Shown piece by piece: positions 37,401 through 47,639 of a DNA stretch of 64,000 bases. This DNA is from Onthophagus taurus. Lineage: Eukaryota > Arthropoda > Insecta > Coleoptera > Scarabaeidae. The notes below the pieces were generated by a model. The model was not told where the DNA came from and searched no databases. It worked only from the letters and a program-made list of their open reading frames with translations. The position numbers were made by a program, and so were the translations under genes. How positions within the stretch are numbered: the first letter of the stretch is position 1; each line of letters opens with the position of its first letter. The stretch lies in the NCBI RefSeq assembly GCF_036711975.1, contig NC_091972.1, positions 17,179,001 to 17,243,000 on the forward strand, in the 5' to 3' direction.

Positions 37401-40400
37401 AATGAAAATGAAATGAAATAAAAACAAATTAAAAAAAAATATTAAAGTCCTCTAGCTGCTAAACTAAGCAATTTGTATATAGATAAGTTGAGTTAAATCA
37501 TCATATTTTTGCTCAAGGTACTTGTGGTCTTCCATAGTACACATCATTTTTGGACACCTGTATAACAACACTGACCTGACATAACCTTGATCATTCTTTG
37601 ACGCAATTTTTGGTTCAAGTTATTATTATTGCTACCCTCTCGTCACAACGATCTATAAGATCGATTGTAACTTAACTTTTCCAAATGTTTATTGTAAATC
37701 TAGGTCCTTGATGAACCTTAGTATTACTCAAAGGTCTTGTTATTTCATATCACTAGGTGTTAGGTGAACTTTCTGGCGACACATTCACACAGTACATGTT
37801 CAGCGGTCTTTGACTCGTCGTTGTAAAGTCGACAAGTTTGACCCTCAGCTTGTCCAATGTTGAAGAGGTGGTACTTTACGTAGGGCCAGTCAGGAGACCT
37901 GAGAGCGACTTTAGATCCTCTTCGCAGAGGCATAAAACCTCTTTTGTTTTCTTTTGGGACGAAATTATACTTTTCGCCTATCTGTATCCTGGAAGTTCTT
38001 TCCAGTGCAAGACTACCTTTGAGGAGACCTCCTTATTTATTACCTGTTTTAAGTGTGGTTTTTTTGTAGTCCACAGCCAGGCTTGCGTCAAATAAAGGGC
38101 GTCCTAGCTACATCTTTGCACCTTCAGCTTGTCCAATATTGAAGAGGTGGTACTTTAGTGGCATAGGGCCTGTCAGGAAACCAGCGAGCGACTTTAGCTT
38201 CTCTTGCTGAGGCATAAAACCTCTTTGGTTTTCTTTTGCGTTTTTTATCTGTATCCTGAAAGTTCTTTGCAGTACAAGACTACCTTTGAGGAGACCTTCC
38301 ATCTATTGAGTTTTTTTAATAGTCTACAGCCAGGTTTGGGTCCAATAAAGGGCGTCCTGGCTGCATCTTAGACCAGTTTGTCCACCTTTTTAGTGTCTTT
38401 AACGTCTTCGTGACCTGGAACCCACCATAGAGTAACTTCATTGTAAGTTGTTACAGAAGAATGATTTCATTGTTAGAATAGTTGCGGGAGCTGTTTCAAT
38501 TCTACGGTTAATCTCTTTACCTGGATTTAGTTGTTCCGTGAAATAGCGTCCAAGATATCTGAATTGGAAAACTCTCTCATTGTTTTGTTGGTACATGTGT
38601 ACAGAGTGTTAATTAATTATCGTGACGTCATCTTTGCAAGTATGCAACCAATATCACAGTATAGGTATTGCAATACGCGATTTGCGTATTTGGTTGCATA
38701 CTTGCAATGATGACGGTGGGTACGATAATTAATTAACACAGTGTAGGGAAGTATCATCGTGCGGTTGGCGATTGAATATCATAAATTTTGTCATAGTAAC
38801 ATTCATTTTTAGAACTTTTTCTTGTTCTGTCACATTTACATCCAAATAACCACCATTTTTTGTGTTAAAATCATCAGATTTAGGTATTTTTCCTTTTTTT
38901 AAGTTGGCAATCTTATATGAATATGATTTTAGGATTAATTATAAATGTTTTTTTTTATAAAAACTTATTTCTATCTGCTTTACTTTTTGAAGTACAACAT
39001 TTTTTGTGTCATAATCGTCATATTTAGGTAATTTTTGCTTTTATCCATACTAAGTTGGCAAAATTGATCTATGGATTAAAACCAATTTTTGAATATGATT
39101 TTTAGGTTCTTTATTAATTTTTTTTTATGTAAAAAAATATTTCTATCTGCTTTACTTTTTGACCTAGACCATTTTTTGTGTTAAAATCATCAGATTTAGG
39201 TATTTTTCCTTTTTAACCACATTAAGTTGGCGATCTTAATCGGAGAGTTAAAACTTATTGTTGAATATGATTTTAGGATTAATTATAAATGTTTTTTATA
39301 TAAAAACTTATTGCTAGCCGCTCTACTTTTTGAACTACAACATTTTTTGTGTTAAAATCATCAGATTTAGGTATTTTTCCTTTTTAACCACATTAAGTTG
39401 GCGATCTTAATCGGAGAGTTAAAACTTATTGTTGAATATGATTTTAGGATTAATTATAAATGTTTTTTATATAAAAACATATTTCTATCTGCTTTACTTT
39501 TTGACCTAGACCATTTTTTGTGTTAAAATCATCAGATTTAGGTAATTTTTGCTTTTGTCTCTACTGAGTTGGCAAAATTGATCTCTGAATTAAAATCAAT
39601 TTTTGATTATGAATTTAGGTTCATTATAAATGTTTTTTAATATAAAAACTTATTTTTATCTGCTTTTATTTATTTCTACCGAATTGTGATGGTGAAAATA
39701 GGTTATTTCTTTCGAAATAACTAGCAGTTCAGATTTTTATAATCTTTGATAAGATCGGTAGCAGAGAAATGGGCCTATAGCTTCCTCTGTCCAGCGGATC
39801 ACCCTTCTTGAAAATGGGTACCACAAGTGCCATTTTAAGAACATCAGGAAAACAATGCTCCTCCAAACAGATATTAATTAATTTAGTGAGTGGAGATACA
39901 ATGATGTTCTTTATACACTTAATAATTCCTACTTCGCTTCTTATGGTTTCCTCCTTCGCACAGAACAACTTTAATTTGGTTCATTTTTATGTAAAATGCA
40001 CCGTTTTCGAAATAATCGCTTGTCTCACATTAAATGGACCATCCTGTATATCTCTGCTCTTGTTTTAGTATCCTGATGGTTGTTTTGTGGTTCCATTATA
40101 TATTTTTGGTCTTGTGTCTCTCCATATCATAGTAAAGTGTTGTAAAGTGTTCTTTCACATCTCTTTTCTGATTTTGAAGTTTTTTTCTCCTTTGTTGGTT
40201 CTTTAACCTCTGGTGTATAGTAGGCTGTTCTTATTATTCCACTAATGTTTACTTTGCGCTTTCCTATTCATATCCAACCATTACTATATTAAACTTTAAT
40301 TTGTTCCAGATTTTTATCATCTTCTTCTATGTTATGAGTGGAAGAGGCGTGATGTTGCAATCTCTCTCGCTACAGATCTTTTACATTTTTCCTCTGCTAT

Positions 40401-41159
40401 GCTCTCAATGTTTGATTTTTGTCTACATAATTCAGTTTATTTTTATTGCGAATCGTTGTTTACACAGCTCCAGTTTATGGTCATTTCCTATGTTTGTTGA
40501 ACTTAACGTTCTCGTGTCAATTATGTTTGTTGGTTGAACAGACAAGTTTACATAATTCCTTGTTTTCATTCATTTCCGATAATTTCATCTAAAAATAATT
40601 TTTCTCTTGCATGAATTTGATTATATCTGGGGCGTACGCACAAATTCAGTATTCAATCGTTTCCATATTGTTATTTATCGATGTTATCTTTGTTTTAGTA
40701 TCTTTACCTCCAAAAATCTTATTCCTTTTCCTTGCCATAATTGTTTTATTCTAAGCCATACACTCCAAGGCTTGTTTGTTACCCTTCGAATAATTCCTTC
40801 CTATAGGCGGAGATAATAAATCTTAAACAGAAAATACCTAACAATAAATATATTTTTCTTTGATATAAAATATTGTATAAATATTTATTTATTTATATAT
40901 TTTTTTTGTAAAAATATAGACTCATGCAGCTGTGACGAAACGACTGGCGGTGCAGTTCCACGCGTGGCTAAAGAAGTGGGTCAGTTCGAACGTCACGGAT
41001 GTGCAATTGAAACAGTGTACGGATTGGTTTATGGGTCGTGGCGAGAATGTGGTCCCGAACAGGACGCGAATACAAACGAATAACGATTACACTCGCACGC
41101 CGTACGCGGTCTACAATAAGTATCACGTGGAAAGGCTCAAGGATGACTCCGCTACGTGA
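25456..41159 (+). CDS. Sin3A: Sin3A transcriptional corepressor, complete coding region, 6 coding exons
   Basis: Nuclear scaffold of the Sin3/Rpd3 histone deacetylase complex. Exons 25,456-26,709, 28,170-29,549, 29,606-29,846, 29,904-30,070, 35,055-36,092 and 40,920-41,159 join in frame to 1,439 residues. PAH1 is about residues 138-214 ([20 protein letters not shown]). PAH2 spans the first splice junction (about 405-495; [29 protein letters not shown]). PAH3 is about 572-640. The histone-deacetylase interaction domain begins near 660 ([19 protein letters not shown]). The fifth exon carries the conserved Sin3 C-terminal domain ([18 protein letters not shown]). A Gln/His-rich linker with ten consecutive His lies between PAH1 and PAH2. 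Introns 1, 4 and 5 (1.5, 5.0 and 4.8 kb) hold transposons; introns 2 and 3 are 56-57 bp. The start follows a splice acceptor at 25,435 and a start-stop uORF. Confidence 0.97.
26755..27924 (-). mobile_element. Mariner-superfamily transposon with TIRs and TA target duplication, in Sin3A intron 1
   Basis: Terminal inverted repeats begin c(t/a)gggtgatttattagctc and stay similar for about 75 bp, then again further in to about 140 bp. TA flanks both ends (26,753-26,754 and 27,925-27,926). A 256-residue frame (27,687-26,917) has an N-terminal helix-turn-helix part, a QHDGAPPY block (second Asp) and [16 protein letters not shown] (third Asp region). Compared with the relic at 18,673-19,630, the block around the first catalytic Asp (DEATF) is absent and the frame joins directly from the HTH region to [13 protein letters not shown]. 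The frame is open, yet the catalytic triad is incomplete. Confidence 0.9.
30071..31290. other. Sin3A intron 4, left part; possible mariner end
   Basis: AT-rich intron. 'tatacagggtgaattataaa' at 30,821-30,840 looks like a mariner-type terminus, but I found no partner end. Nothing else recognised. Confidence 0.4.
31302..31532 (-). pseudogene. Orphan laminin-type EGF-like reading frame, antisense in Sin3A intron 4
   Basis: An uninterrupted minus-strand frame encodes 76 residues with twelve cysteines, including [18 protein letters not shown] and [15 protein letters not shown], then [15 protein letters not shown]. The second half fits the CxxC-x6-C-x6-C-x8-C-x2-C layout of a laminin-type EGF module. 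It lacks an ATG at its start and has no clear AG acceptor just upstream or GT donor before the stop. It may therefore be a stray exon copy, a degenerate gene piece or a module in a transposon. I do not recognise the parent protein. Confidence 0.45.
31900..32520 (-). mobile_element. pogo-like element relic: pipsqueak-type HTH joined to a PHD-like finger
   Basis: Minus-strand frames give [20 protein letters not shown] (about 32,450-32,390), the psq helix-turn-helix of pogo/Tigger transposases. About 150 bp later come an Arg/Lys-rich segment and [20 protein letters not shown], then SFHKKCV and [10 protein letters not shown] (about 32,205-32,050), a PHD-like zinc finger of the kind some insect pogo-like elements carry at the C-terminus. 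The DDE domain that should lie between is missing. Confidence 0.6.
33220..33450 (+). mobile_element. Tc1-like transposase fragment
   Basis: Plus-strand frames read [28 protein letters not shown] (about 33,340-33,420), the DESKF-type block around the first catalytic Asp in Tc1 transposases. Only this part survives. It is in Sin3A intron 4. Confidence 0.6.
33451..35054. other. Sin3A intron 4, right part; nothing recognised
   Basis: AT-rich intron ending in a polypyrimidine tract and ACAG at 35,051-35,054. No coding motif or long repeat could be supported. Confidence 0.5.
36590..37160 (-). mobile_element. Second relic of the LPSLHIKLG-family transposon protein
   Basis: Minus-strand frames read GDLKVISI (about 36,925), [23 protein letters not shown] (about 36,840-36,770) and [18 protein letters not shown], then [19 protein letters not shown] (about 36,690-36,635). 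The (F/E)xG/E...IRxxMKxxxF segment parallels that in the 13,860-14,460 relic, so they belong to one family. It lies in Sin3A intron 5. The flank 36,093-36,589 shows nothing recognisable. Confidence 0.5.
37780..38560 (-). mobile_element. LINE RNase H / C-terminal relic with an internal ~280-bp tandem duplication
   Basis: Minus-strand frames contain a WVPGHEDV RNase H signature (about 38,420-38,395) and, at the downstream end, [20 protein letters not shown] (about 37,830-37,770), a typical LINE ORF2 C-terminal Cys motif. Units 37,845-38,123 and 38,124-38,372 are direct repeats (both contain 'aagaggtggtactttа'-like and 'gactacctttgaggagacct' segments). Confidence 0.6.
38606..38739. mobile_element. 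Foldback MITE (134 bp) with ~50-bp inverted repeats
   Basis: The ends are 'gtgttaattaattatcgt' and its reverse complement. The inverted arms also share 'tgcaagtatgcaaccaa'. A related copy is at 45,029-45,159 and a lone end at 45,676-45,698. Confidence 0.85.
38850..39665. repeat. Tandem array of ~172-bp units, about 4.7 copies, in Sin3A intron 5
   Basis: The phrase 'ttttttgtgttaaaatcatc' (with variants) recurs with TGTG at 38,861, 39,005, 39,177, 39,349 and 39,520, giving spacings of 144, 172, 172 and 171 bp. The two central units are almost identical and the outer ones are more divergent, as expected for unequal exchange. Confidence 0.9.
39729..40060 (-). mobile_element. LINE reverse-transcriptase fragment plus an unrelated repeat end
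   Basis: The minus-strand frame 39,968-39,729 reads [33 protein letters not shown], then [13 protein letters not shown], the N-terminal fingers region of a non-LTR reverse transcriptase. Immediately right, 39,970-40,060 on the plus strand shares 'aataatcgcttgtctcac' and 'aaatggacca' with 63,020-63,060, so a second repeat family ends here. The stretch 40,061-40,919 is T-rich and holds nothing recognisable. Confidence 0.65.
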
Positions 41160-42620
41160 AACGTGATTTAGAAAAGTGCCGAACTTAGACGTGTTTAATT
41201 ATTATTATTATTAAAAAAAGAATATTATTACTACGAAGTTTAAAGTGAGAAGTTCCTGTGATGGGATACGATTATTATAATTATGATAATTGTGTATATG
41301 ATGATGATGATGGTAATTTTTGTGTTTGAATTTTGCGGGATTTGTTTTTAAATTGATTACGACGTTTGATCTCTACCACCAGCTCACTTTTATTGCTTCC
41401 CCCCATTCGATTTTTTTGTTCTCTGACGGTTGTTTCAAAATATTTCTTTGGTCTTAATTTACTTTTGAACACAATCTCATTATTAGCGTAATAGTAATGT
41501 TTAAATAATTTAATTCAGCTTCGATTTAAGAAAATATTGATACATGGTTTTTTAAAATACGCGTGTAAATTGTTTATGATCATTTAATTTATTTTTTACG
41601 TTTCGTACAAGAAGTGCTTATAATACAATGTTGATGAATTTGTTTAATAAGGTCTAAAACTGTTTATTATAAATTACACCTTTATTGTTCTCCTCTTTGT
41701 TTAAGGAATCCTTAAAGTTCATTTAATGTCGTTAAGATTTTTCTCTGTGTTTGTATCACCTTTTTTTTAGAATTACACCTTTTAACTTTTATTGTTAAAA
41801 ATAGTACAAATGTTACGTTTTCTGTTGCTTAAAAAAATTTTACAGAATTGTACTTTGATTGATCATCGAACGTGATGTTTTTTTAAGTTTTCATCTTTAT
41901 TTCGTTCATTTATTTCAAAGCTAGTGTGTCTAAGCGGTTAATTTTTCATGTTTCTTTGTAATTTAAAAGTTTGAAAAATGATAATCGCATTTATGTTGAC
42001 ATATCTGTTTGCTCTTGTATTATTACGCGCGGATATTTGAGTCCACATATTATATTTATTGAACTCAGGCACTGTCAAAACGCGAAACGATTTGTATATT
42101 AATATCAAAGTAATATATTTAAAAAAAAAGTACAAAAGTATATTTTTATATTGAATAGATGTGAAAATATATTGTGTTGAAGATATGTCAGCATCCGCAT
42201 TCTAATATTAATATAATACCCCTCTCTTTATGATCCTCCTAAAACTTCCCTGTGTAAATAGTGTGAATAAGTGTTGAAAGTTTTTCGACGAAATAGATAA
42301 TAAATAATTATTATTAGAAATGCGAAAATAATCAAATAGGATTTCTTATTATTATTATTAAAGGAATTGATGGAAAAACATTCCACATTATTTTTGTTGT
42401 ATTTTACTTTGTATTGCTAATATAAACCAACGTTTAAAATGACTGCTAGGTGTAGTAATACTCTCGTTCTTTGTATATATTATATAAAAAGTAATTGATG
42501 ATGGAAGAATATAAATACGGTTTGGTTATTTTCGCATCGAGTGCCCGCCCGCCTGCGCCAGCCTGCCTGTATCGCTCACCTTTGTAAATATTAATAAAAT
42601 CAATTGTAGATACGGTCCCT
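41160..42620 (+). other. Probable Sin3A 3' UTR
   Basis: AT-rich, transposon-free sequence directly after the Sin3A stop. It holds ATTATT tracts and an AATAAA candidate near 42,594. The 3' end is not otherwise defined. 42,621-42,960 contains nothing recognisable. Confidence 0.45.
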
Positions 42621-42964
42621 CTCGCCCAAATTCCCCCAGTCAAGTGAGCAGTGATTGTTCAAATTTTTAAATTTAAAAAATGCATAAAACATTGTACACT
42701 GTAAATATTTCATTTATAAACTATTATTCTTAATGAACGACTTTTATTTATACCAATACATATTTAATATGAAACATTTTACTACTTAAAAATTTTCAAT
42801 TCATTTTTTATTTAAGTTACAGCTTTTGGAAGAGAGATAAATCTGCAAAGATTTTCTATATGCAACCATATTGAACAACGCTGACTGAAGATGACTGAAT
42901 TTAATAGTATTTATTAGTGGTGGAACGGATATCTTCTTTGCTTTGGCTGGATATTGAAAACCTA

Positions 42965-43130
42965 TTACTTAGTACTCCACCATTCACAGGAATTAGTATC
43001 TCTGTTAGGTGTTGGATAGTGCAGATAATAATCAAGTTCAACCGCAATAGGACTTTTTTCATTTAATACAACTTTATTTATATCAGGCTTGTCATTAGCA
43101 ACCTCACTGAAACAATTCCAAAACAATATA
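42965..43130 (-). mobile_element. hAT transposase C-terminal fragment
   Basis: The minus-strand frame reads PDINKVVLNEKSPIAVELDYYL, then DTNSCEWWSTK and a stop. The E..Y...(D)...WW pattern is the hAT dimerisation-region ending. It is cut at 43,130, where another repeat beginning 'cagggtgagtcagaaagaat' starts. Confidence 0.5.
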
Positions 43131-43576
43131 CAGGGTGAGTCAGAAAGAATGGGAAATCCGAATACCGGAGACACTAGACACCAAAATATGACGATTTAAC
43201 CTAACTTGTCTTATACAAATGTCGGTGGTTTTTAATACAGAGGTTGTTGAAAGTTAAATTTTTATTTCGAAATTTCTTGATAATTTTGAAGGTTTTTGTA
43301 CTATTAACATAAAATTTGGTAGTTAGATGTTTTCGAGCATGAGAAATACGAATTTGATATTTGTTTTGTGATTACTCGTAGAGGGCGCTAGATACACACT
43401 GTACGTTTGAGATATCAAGTCATGACTATTTTGTCAGTTGAGGTATGGTGAATTAAAACCAGAATTAAGTTTTAAAAATTCCTATAAAATCCATTTCTTG
43501 GAATATGAGTTTGACAATTTCCCAAAGTGTTAATAAGAGCGAAGTTATGAGAATTATCCATGTTGTAAGTAAAATG

Positions 43577-44062
43577 AAATTTGAATATAAAAATAAAACA
43601 CAATTTATGAACCTTACACTTGCAGAGATTATTTAATTTATATCGGAACCGGTTTCGAAGTTTATAACTTCATCTTCAGCCGAAAATGTCAGAAAGTGAA
43701 GCCAACAGGTATAATCATTTGAAATTTGAAATGCTGAAAGTTTTTGAAATGTTGAAATATTTTTAATATTTTAACAGCCAGAATATAAAATATGTGTCGT
43801 TAAAAGTTAAAATTCAAAATGGAGGAGACATTAAAAAGCGTGGTGCGTTATAACAAAATTACAATGAAATGAATCGAAAATGATGGTTAAATATAAAATT
43901 CCTTGAACAATTATAGCAAATGAGGTATTAAAGGTTAGATGTGACCATTTTGGCGGAGCGAAAAGAGAGACTTGAAATCTCTCTTCTCACCGGCTCCGAT
44001 ATAAATTAAATAATCTCTGCAAGTGTAAGGTTCATAAATTGTGTTTTATTTTCATATTCAAA
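43577..44062. mobile_element. Foldback element (486 bp) with ~75-bp inverted repeats and one hammerhead motif
   Basis: The arms 'tttgaatat(a/g)aaaataaaac' through 'atttatatcgga(a/g)ccgg' are nearly perfect inverted copies. Just inside the left arm lies a hammerhead-like core on the minus strand. At the same place in the right arm there is a different AGAGAGA/TCTCTCT hairpin instead. It is inserted in the 370-bp tandem repeat. Confidence 0.85.
43643..43683 (-). ncRNA. Hammerhead ribozyme (type I), candidate
   Basis: On the minus strand: UCGG, CUGAAGA, extra U, stem II GAAGUU/AACUUC with a 3-nt loop, GAAA, C-CG-G stem III, cleavage triplet GUU, CCGA. Stem I pairs 4 of 4 and stem II 6 of 6, and every core base is present. 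Predicted self-cleavage is after the last U of GUU (plus-strand coordinate 43,647). Stem III is only A-U plus C-G around two bases, so a dimeric form may be the active one. Confidence 0.7.
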
Positions 44063-45028
44063 GTTAATAAGAGTGTCCTCTTTCCAATGAACCAACCCGT
44101 TTTGAAAAGTAACTTTTAGTTTTTGAGAAAACAATGTTTGAAGTTTTGATAAAATTTTCGATTTTGCAATTTATAATAAAATTATAAATTTTAAAATAGA
44201 TAATATTCAAAATTCGCTATAAAATTAATTTCTTGAAGGATCCTTGTGGAAATATCACCAATTATTAATTAAACTATCCTCTTCTTAATGCAACAAGCCG
44301 TTTTGAAAAATCACTTTTAGTTCTTGAGAAATAAATTTTTGAATAATCGACAATTTTTACGAATTTTGCAATTTTCGCCGATTATGTTTTAAAAATTCGT
44401 ATAAAATCCAGTTCTTGGAATATGAGTATGAAAATTTCCCAAAGTGTTAATAAAAGTGTCTTTTTTCCAATGAACCAACAAGTTTTGAAAAATAACTTTT
44501 AGTTTTTGAGAAAATAATATTTGAAGTTTTGATAAAATTTTCGATATTGCAGTAATTTTCATCGATAACTTTCAAAATGCGCTATAAAATTAATTTCTTG
44601 AAGGATCCTTGTGGAAATATCACCAATTATTAATTAAAGTACCCTCTTTTTAATGCAATAAGCCGTTTTGAAAAATTACTTTCAGTTTTTGAGGAATAAA
44701 TTTTTGAAATGATCGACAATTTTTTCGAATTTTGCAATTTTCGCTGATAAAGTTTTAAAAATTCATATAAAATCGATTTCTTGGAATATAAGTATGAAGA
44801 CTTCCCAAAGTGTTAATAAAAGTGTCCTCTTTCCAATTAACCAATCCGTTTTGAAAAGTAACTTTTAGTTTTTGAGAAAACAATAATTTGAAGGTTTGTT
44901 AAAATTATCGATGAAAATTGCAACATCAAAAATTGTCCCACATAAAGGACAGTTCAAGTAGATAGTGGTTTCGTTACTATGGTTACCGCATTCATAACTA
45001 TATTGCGAGTTGTAATTATTCATTATCG

Positions 45029-45698
45029 TACCCGACGTCATCATTGCAAGTATGCAACCAATACCACAACATTGGTATTGCAATACGCGATTAGCGTATT
45101 CAGATATACTCAGTGTGATATTGGTTGCATACTTGCAATGATAACATTGGGTACGATCAAGGTTTGTAAAGCGTATTGTACCAGGTTGGCCAGACTCAAC
45201 CTTTTCAATGAACGAAAATATTCCCCCCTTAGATGCCCTCATCGTGACGTCACCAGATCCAGCCGTAATACACAGTAATACGATTTGTTTTTTTCATTGT
45301 TATTTCGGTTATTTTATATAATAAAATAGTTTTTTTTTGTTTATTACTGGTTTTTATTGTTGAACATTTATAATTAGTGTTAAGAAACTTTCTAATAATT
45401 TCAATACCAAGGTAATTATTTACAGATAAACCATGATTTATTATAACCCCATATCAAAATTTGTAATTTTAGATGCCCGTTTCATGTGCAATTAAAAATT
45501 GTCGTTCGAATTATGTTGTATCAACAGTTATAGGTTTAAATATGTATATCGTTTTATTTGAATTAACTTTTTAAATGAAAAGTATGAATCGTTAAAAAAA
45601 ATCAAATGTGTTTAAAGGAAAAATCAATAAAATTAAACAAATGTTGAATAAAAACAATACGCTTTACAAACCTTGGGGTACGATAATTAATTAACACA
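45029..45698. mobile_element. Composite foldback elements related to the 38,606 MITE
   Basis: 45,029-45,159 has arms sharing 'tgcaagtatgcaaccaata' and its complement, with 'atcgtaccc' ends. From 45,147 a second inverted pair, 'aaggtttgtaaagcgtattg' (45,158-45,178) and its complement (45,656-45,676), encloses about 480 bp and ends in 'ggtacgataattaattaaca'. This suggests one member nested beside or inside another. Confidence 0.7.
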
Positions 45699-45807
45699 CT
45701 GCACATACTTTTGAAAAAAAAATTTTTTAATAAAAACAACTTACTTTTACAATATTTATTAATTTTCAAATAAATCATGATATAAAAATGGTTATAAAAG
45801 AAATCAT

Positions 45808-47639
45808 TTACGGTAATTTAAATTGTCTTTGTAGATCCGAAATATATTTATGTGGAACTTTATGTTCTTTCAAATATTCAATCTTTTCGTTCATCGTTTC
45901 TTTAAGTTTCAGTGATCTAAGGTCTTGTTCTAAACGGAGCGCTTCGCCCTCCTTAAATTTCAGTTGGTGCATACAAATCCTTTCGCGTTCTTTTTCGTTA
46001 ATTTGTTTAAGCAATTCTTTTCGGTGTTTAACAGCCGCCATATGTTTACTTGCCTTCGAATCTCGTTCAATTTCATATAATTTTTGCTGTACTTTAGCAA
46101 CCTAAAAAATAATAAAATAAGAATTTATAAATTTCCTTTTTTTAACAAATTTACTTCATGAAATTCTTGTTCGTCTCTTTCCAATTCTAACGCTTGAGCT
46201 CTACGAATTTCATCAATTTGTTTTCTTCTACCTTCAACTAATTCTTGATCTTTAGCCTTTTTCTTTTCAATGGCCGCTTTAGCCTCTTCCCTCCATTTCT
46301 TTTCGGTTTCTTCTTGAATTCGTCGCGCGTTCAATTCGTCTTGAGCGGCTTGAAGCTCCATAGCACCCTGTTGACTAGCCATCATCCTCGCGATTTCTTT
46401 TTCTTTCGCAGCTTTTAACGCCGCTAATTCCGCTTCCCTAGCATCTTCTCTTTCACGTTTTTTTCTCAAAAATTCTTGAAGTCTCATTTCTTGTATTCGT
46501 TCTTCTTCTATTCGAACTTTCTTAAAAACTTCCAAATTTTCGTTTGCCACAACTAACTCAGCTTGAGCTTTCTTTTGAGCAAGTTCTTTTTGCCTCAACT
46601 TTTCAGCATCTTCTTTTTGCATTGCAATCACTGCTTTATTTATTAAACGACTTTCTTCTTCCAACTTTTCAGCTTCAACCAGTTTTTGCAAATAATTTTC
46701 TTTTAGTTGTTGATTAATTTGATTTACGAATTTTTTCATTTCAGCAGCTTCTTTTTCATGTTTCTCTTCATCTGCTTTTATGGCTCGTTGTCTTTCTTGT
46801 TCAACCATGGCGTCTAATCTTTTTTCTTCCGCTTCCCACTCTTCTTTGATTTTCTACAAAAAAAGATTGTTATTCAAGGTGTACCTTGTTGGGGATCATT
46901 TTTACAATTTTTTCCTTAACTTGAGCCTCTCTTATCACCATACATTTACAAGCAAGAATAGCACTATTCATCTCTTTTATTTCTTCTTCTTGTTCCTGGC
47001 GTAATTTCTGCGCTCTTTGAAGAAGATAATTATTTTTAGCATTCGCATCATCTTCAACCTAAATTGGGGAACAATTTGTATTTATTACTCTATAATAAAA
47101 ATAAAGATATGATTCCAAATTTGGCACCTTGCCTAATTTCCCCATTTTTAAATTTTGATCTATTTGCGCTTTCGCTAAACGATCTTTACGAAGTTGGCTC
47201 TCAGTTTGTATGCGGATCTTTTCCGCCTCAGCTTTTTCGATCATTGCTTGTTTTCCCGCTTTTGTCACCACCTATTGAATTATATTAAAACTAACACAAA
47301 ATTTTTTGTACATTCACCAACTTATCCTTACATGTCCTTGTTTAACAAGCCTATCAAATTCTGATTGTGGAATTATAGCCGGAATATCGAGCGGATCTTT
47401 GTTAGGTACAATTAATTCTCGAGTTCCATCCGGTTCATGTATGCTAACCATTATTTTGCCTTCTGTAGCTTTTGCAGGTTTATAATGAATATATTGATCA
47501 TGAAGTTTATGGTTGCATTCTGATGGTCTATGTCAAGAAATATGTTGTACTAATTAAAATGATAAAGAATGTTCACTTACTTATGATCACCCTTGTTTCT
47601 GAAAGGTTTCTTAATCGCTTTCAGATTTTTGCTGGCCAT
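45808..47639 (-). CDS. CFAP45: CFAP45, cilia- and flagella-associated protein 45, complete, 6 exons
   Basis: Coiled-coil protein inside axonemal doublet microtubules. Exons 47,639-47,581, 47,527-47,332, 47,271-47,128, 47,058-46,906, 46,853-46,155 and 46,101-45,808 join in frame to 514 residues, close to the usual about 550. After a basic N-terminus and a GTRELIVPNKDPLDIP segment (the family's conserved ELIVP...D block), the rest is charged helix: EEEIKEMNSAILACK, EEKRLDAMVEQERQRAI, ELAALKAAKEKEIARMM, DELNARRIQEETEKKWREE and a C-terminal VPHKYISDLQRQFKLP. No membrane or signal sequence is present. A minus-strand AATAAA lies about 50 bp after the stop. It is divergent from the USP gene. In an insect, expression would be expected mainly in testis and ciliated sensory neurons (inference). 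Confidence 0.93.

Larger units (their letters stand above)
43460..44900. repeat. Degenerate tandem repeat, units of about 365-385 bp
   Basis: 'gttaataaaagtgtc' and the flanking 'aacttttagtttttgagaaa' recur at 44,062, 44,445 and 44,812, with partial copies before and after. The foldback element at 43,577-44,062 interrupts the first unit. Confidence 0.75.

Noticed and set aside
38850..39665. CRISPR array
   Set aside because: The units are long near-identical tandem repeats without unique spacers, and the genome is eukaryotic.
42880..42905. CTGAAGATGA on the plus strand as a hammerhead start
   Set aside because: No stem-II return or GAAA follows within range.
43641..44030. Chance palindrome explanation for the hammerhead-like motifs
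   Set aside because: Independent loci keep core bases that are unpaired in any simple palindrome while changing the paired ones, which chance inverted repeats would not do.
44865..45278. Overlapping open frames on both strands
   Set aside because: They are produced by the inverted repeats of the foldback elements, with mirrored Cys/Tyr runs and no recognisable domain.
45788..47288. Plus-strand open frames opposite CFAP45
   Set aside because: Antisense shadows of a Lys/Glu-rich coiled coil, rich in Ser/Phe/Leu as expected.
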